NCBI RefSeq assembly: GCF_004137085.1
Contig: NZ_QYBC01000009.1
Span: forward strand, 62,001-126,000
Reading direction: 5' to 3'
DNA from: Lichenibacterium ramalinae
GTDB lineage: Bacteria; Pseudomonadota; Alphaproteobacteria; Rhizobiales; Beijerinckiaceae
DNA length: 64,000 nucleotides
The translations under genes and the position numbers were made by a program. The notes under the pieces were generated by a model, which was given only the letters and a program-made list of their open reading frames with translations, made no database searches and was not told the DNA's origin. Below, piece after piece: positions 61,806 to 64,000 of the stretch; position 1 is the first letter of the stretch; each line of letters opens with the position of its first letter.

Positions 61806-64000
61806 ATGTCTCGCATGGGGTGGTGGTACGGGCGCCGACGCGCCGAAGCTGCGTCGGGCGAAGCATCGAAATACACCCCGTCCGTTGCCACAACCGCCGT
61901 CGCGCTTCCGGGTTCCAGCGACGCGCAGAAAGATTCCAGTGCGGGCCTCCCTTCGGGCTCCTCCGTCAGCGTCACGTCGACGGGAAGCGATGCCACGGCC
62001 GCGGCGGCGCTGGGCCTGTCCACGGCGGCCGGGCCGACCGGGGCCGGCGTCAAGGTCGGCATCATCTCCGACAGCTTCGACGCCCTCGGCACCGCGGCGG
62101 CCGACGAAGCCGACGGTGCCCTGCCGACGAGCGTCGCGGTGCTGTCCGACAACACGGGGGGACGCGACGAGGGGCGGGCCATGGCGGAGGTCGCCCACGG
62201 CGTGGCGCCCGGCGCCGGCATCCTCTTCAGCGCCGCCGACGGCACCGTGGCGGGCCTCGCCGCCAGCATCGCCGGCCTGCAGGCGGCGGGCTGCACGGTG
62301 ATCTGCGACGACGTCACCTTTCCCCTGGAGCCGTTCTTCCAGATGGGCGACGCCGCCGAGACGGCGATCTCGACCTTCACGGCCGCGGGCGGCGTCTACC
62401 TCACGGCCGCCTCCAACGCCGGGCCCGACAGCGACGACGAGGCCGCGTTCTCGGGCATCGCCGCGACGCTGCCCGGCATCGGCGCCGTCACGGCCATGAA
62501 CTTCGGCACCGCCGCCGCCCCGCGCACGGCCGAGACGCTGACGTTGACGGCGGGCCGGCTCACCTCGATCGACTTGCAATGGGCGCAGCCCTGGGCGTCG
62601 ATCGACGGGACGGGAGCCACCTACAGCCTCGCCGTCGCGGTCTACGACCCCTCGGGCCAGCTCGTGAAGAGCTTCGCCGACGATGCCGTCGGGAGAGACC
62701 CCGTTCAGGCCGGCAGCTTCACGCCCTCGGTCAGCGGCGCCTACACGGTGTCGATCTACGTCGACGGCGGCACCGATCCCGGCGGCACCTTCAAGATCGT
62801 GGCCAACAACAACGCCGCCTCGGCCGCCGCCTTCGCCGGGGCGACCGGCAGCGGCTCGGTCTTCGGCCACAACATGGACCCTCGGGCCATCACGGTCGGC
62901 GCCGTCGATGCCGCCGACACGCCGGCCTACGGCGGCACGCCCAAGTCCGAGCCCTTCGGCGCGGAAGGCCCCGGCGAGGAGCTCTTCGGCGACACCGGCA
63001 CCCCGCTGGCCAGCGCCAAGGCGCTCGCCGCCGTCGACGTCAGCGGGCCCGACGGGCTCCGCACCAGCCTGCCGGGATCGGACCTGAACCCCTTCTACGG
63101 GACGTCCTGCGCGACCCCGGCCGTGGCGGGCGTGGTGGCGCTGATGAAACAGGCCAACCCGTCCCTCGACGCGGGCGAGATCAAGACATTCCTCACCGCC
63201 TCGGCGCTGCCCTTCGGCACCGCCGCCCAGTCGGGCGCCGGCCTCGTGCAGGCCCCCGGCGCCCTGGCGCTGGCGCGGGGCAGCAACGCGGGCCTGACGG
63301 GCGACCTCTTCGGCGACGGCCGTTCGGCGGTGCTGTGGCAGGCCGGCGCGGGCGGTTCGCTCGCGGCGTCCGAACTCACGGCGGGCGGGACCACGCGCCT
63401 CCAGACCGTGTCGGGCCCCGCCGGCAAGGGCTGGACGGCGGTGGCGACCGGCGACTTCTCCGGCGTGCCGGGCCAGTCCGGCATCCTGTGGCGCAACGCC
63501 GACGGGCGCCTGGCGACCCAGGACACGGCGGGCGGCACGGCCGGGGTGAGCGTGACGGCGCAGACCGCCCTCGGCAACCCCGGCACCGCCTGGAGCGTCG
63601 CCGGTGTGGGCGATTTCGCCGGCGACGGCACGAGCGACATCGTGATCGACGATGCCAAGACCGGCCAGGCCGCCATCGTCAGCCCGGGGGCGAACGGCGC
63701 CGACACCCGCACCGCGCTCGCCGGGCCCGGCGCGGGCTGGACGGTGGCGGGCGTCGGCGACATCGGCGGCGACGGCCGCTCCGACATCCTGTGGACCGAC
63801 CCGAGCGGCGACCTCGCGGCCTGGATCATGGACGGCACCTCGGTAGCCTCCGAACTGCAGCTGTCCGGCACGCCCGGCGCGGGCTGGTCGGTGGTGGGCG
63901 TCGGCGACCTCACGGGCGACGCCAAGGCCGACGTCCTGCTCCAGAATGTCGCGACGGGCGCGCTCGACCTCCTCGCCATGACGGGTGCGGGCGTGACGTC
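61806..64000 (+). CDS. Subtilisin-like (S8) serine protease with FG-GAP/VCBS-like repeats (3' end outside window)
   Basis: The first 731 residues of a large protein. Catalytic residues in subtilase order are Asp89 (VGIISDSFD), His131 (EVAHGVAPGA) and Ser434 (YGTSCATPAVAG). Residues ~260-330 include a beta-rich inserted domain (TLTAGRLTSIDLQWAQPW). After residue ~495 at least five ~50-residue repeats begin with GD-(F/L/I)-x-G-(D/x)-G-x-S-D-(I/V)-L-W (for example GDIGGDGRSDILW), a calcium-binding beta-propeller pattern. No signal peptide is seen, so C-terminal type I secretion beyond the window is likely. GGAG lies 7 nt before the ATG. The 61513-61805 spacer holds no recognisable feature. Confidence 0.88.
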   Translation, partial: MSRMGWWYGRRRAEAASGEASKYTPSVATTAVALPGSSDAQKDSSAGLPSGSSVSVTSTGSDATAAAALGLSTAAGPTGAGVKVGIISDSFDALGTAAADEADGALPTSVAVLSDNTGGRDEGRAMAEVAHGVAPGAGILFSAADGTVAGLAASIAGLQAAGCTVICDDVTFPLEPFFQMGDAAETAISTFTAAGGVYLTAASNAGPDSDDEAAFSGIAATLPGIGAVTAMNFGTAAAPRTAETLTLTAGRLTSIDLQWAQPWASIDGTGATYSLAVAVYDPSGQLVKSFADDAVGRDPVQAGSFTPSVSGAYTVSIYVDGGTDPGGTFKIVANNNAASAAAFAGATGSGSVFGHNMDPRAITVGAVDAADTPAYGGTPKSEPFGAEGPGEELFGDTGTPLASAKALAAVDVSGPDGLRTSLPGSDLNPFYGTSCATPAVAGVVALMKQANPSLDAGEIKTFLTASALPFGTAAQSGAGLVQAPGALALARGSNAGLTGDLFGDGRSAVLWQAGAGGSLAASELTAGGTTRLQTVSGPAGKGWTAVATGDFSGVPGQSGILWRNADGRLATQDTAGGTAGVSVTAQTALGNPGTAWSVAGVGDFAGDGTSDIVIDDAKTGQAAIVSPGANGADTRTALAGPGAGWTVAGVGDIGGDGRSDILWTDPSGDLAAWIMDGTSVASELQLSGTPGAGWSVVGVGDLTGDAKADVLLQNVATGALDLLAMTGAGVT

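Overview
The window is a very GC-rich bacterial chromosome segment. It looks like Alphaproteobacteria of the Hyphomicrobiales (Rhizobiales) type, perhaps near Methylobacterium/Beijerinckia relatives. Pointers are the strong G/C bias at third codon positions, a eukaryotic-type glutamine synthetase II behind a sigma-54-like promoter, the MoxR/DUF58/DUF4159 block beside DUF1285, a CoA-pyrophosphatase and DUF6111, a host-attachment family protein, and rhizobial-style palindromic intergenic repeats. The species assignment is inference.

Layout. 1-10.3 kb: an amino-acid/peptide utilisation region (creatininase-family amidohydrolase, GntR regulator, a complete five-gene Dpp/Opp-type ABC transporter, a PLP aminotransferase, ornithine cyclodeaminase with a divergent Lrp/AsnC regulator). 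10.3-14.3 kb: a sulfonate-sulfur locus, ssuD-ssuA divergent from ssuC-ssuB. 14.3-21.7 kb: a polyol/sugar-alcohol operon (binding protein, two permeases, ATPase, SDR, xylitol/sorbitol-type dehydrogenase) under an AraC regulator. 21.7-24.2 kb: a lower-GC decaying island with a dispersed repeat, a frameshifted Asp/Glu/hydantoin racemase, a permease tail and an orphan Tat-type binding protein. 24.2-26.9 kb: an MhqO/MhqD-like dioxygenase and esterase divergent from a LysR regulator. 27-29.3 kb: nitrogen metabolism (glnII, glutaminase). 29.4-36.1 kb: mixed housekeeping and unknown genes (host attachment, GNAT, two membrane proteins including GtrA, Nudix, metallophosphoesterase, a GNAT-like protein with collagen-like triplets). 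36.2-37.7 kb: mannitol/fructuronate-type dehydrogenase.

37.9-40.5 kb is a second accessory patch: an AlbA/Schlafen-type ATP-binding regulator and a frameshifted chloramphenicol-phosphotransferase-like gene. 40.6-45.5 kb: an amine-utilisation locus (APC permease, copper amine oxidase, divergent AraC). 45.6-54.2 kb: an EEP-family hydrolase, a 26-residue membrane peptide, HTH plus CCA-adding enzyme, methyltransferase, old-yellow-enzyme homologue, YbaK-like protein, cytidine deaminase, DUF6111, CoA pyrophosphatase and DUF1285. 54.4-61.5 kb: the MoxR-DUF58-DUF4159-membrane vWA-like operon. 61.8 kb to the end: a subtilisin-like protease with FG-GAP/VCBS-like repeats, cut by the window edge.

Two patterns cut across the genes. 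First, a ~100 bp palindromic intergenic element occurs at least three times. Second, short in-frame tandem repeats with periods of 12, 15, 18 or 21 bp occur in at least eight otherwise unrelated genes, mostly at protein termini or in linkers. No tRNA, rRNA, CRISPR array, transposase or prophage was seen.
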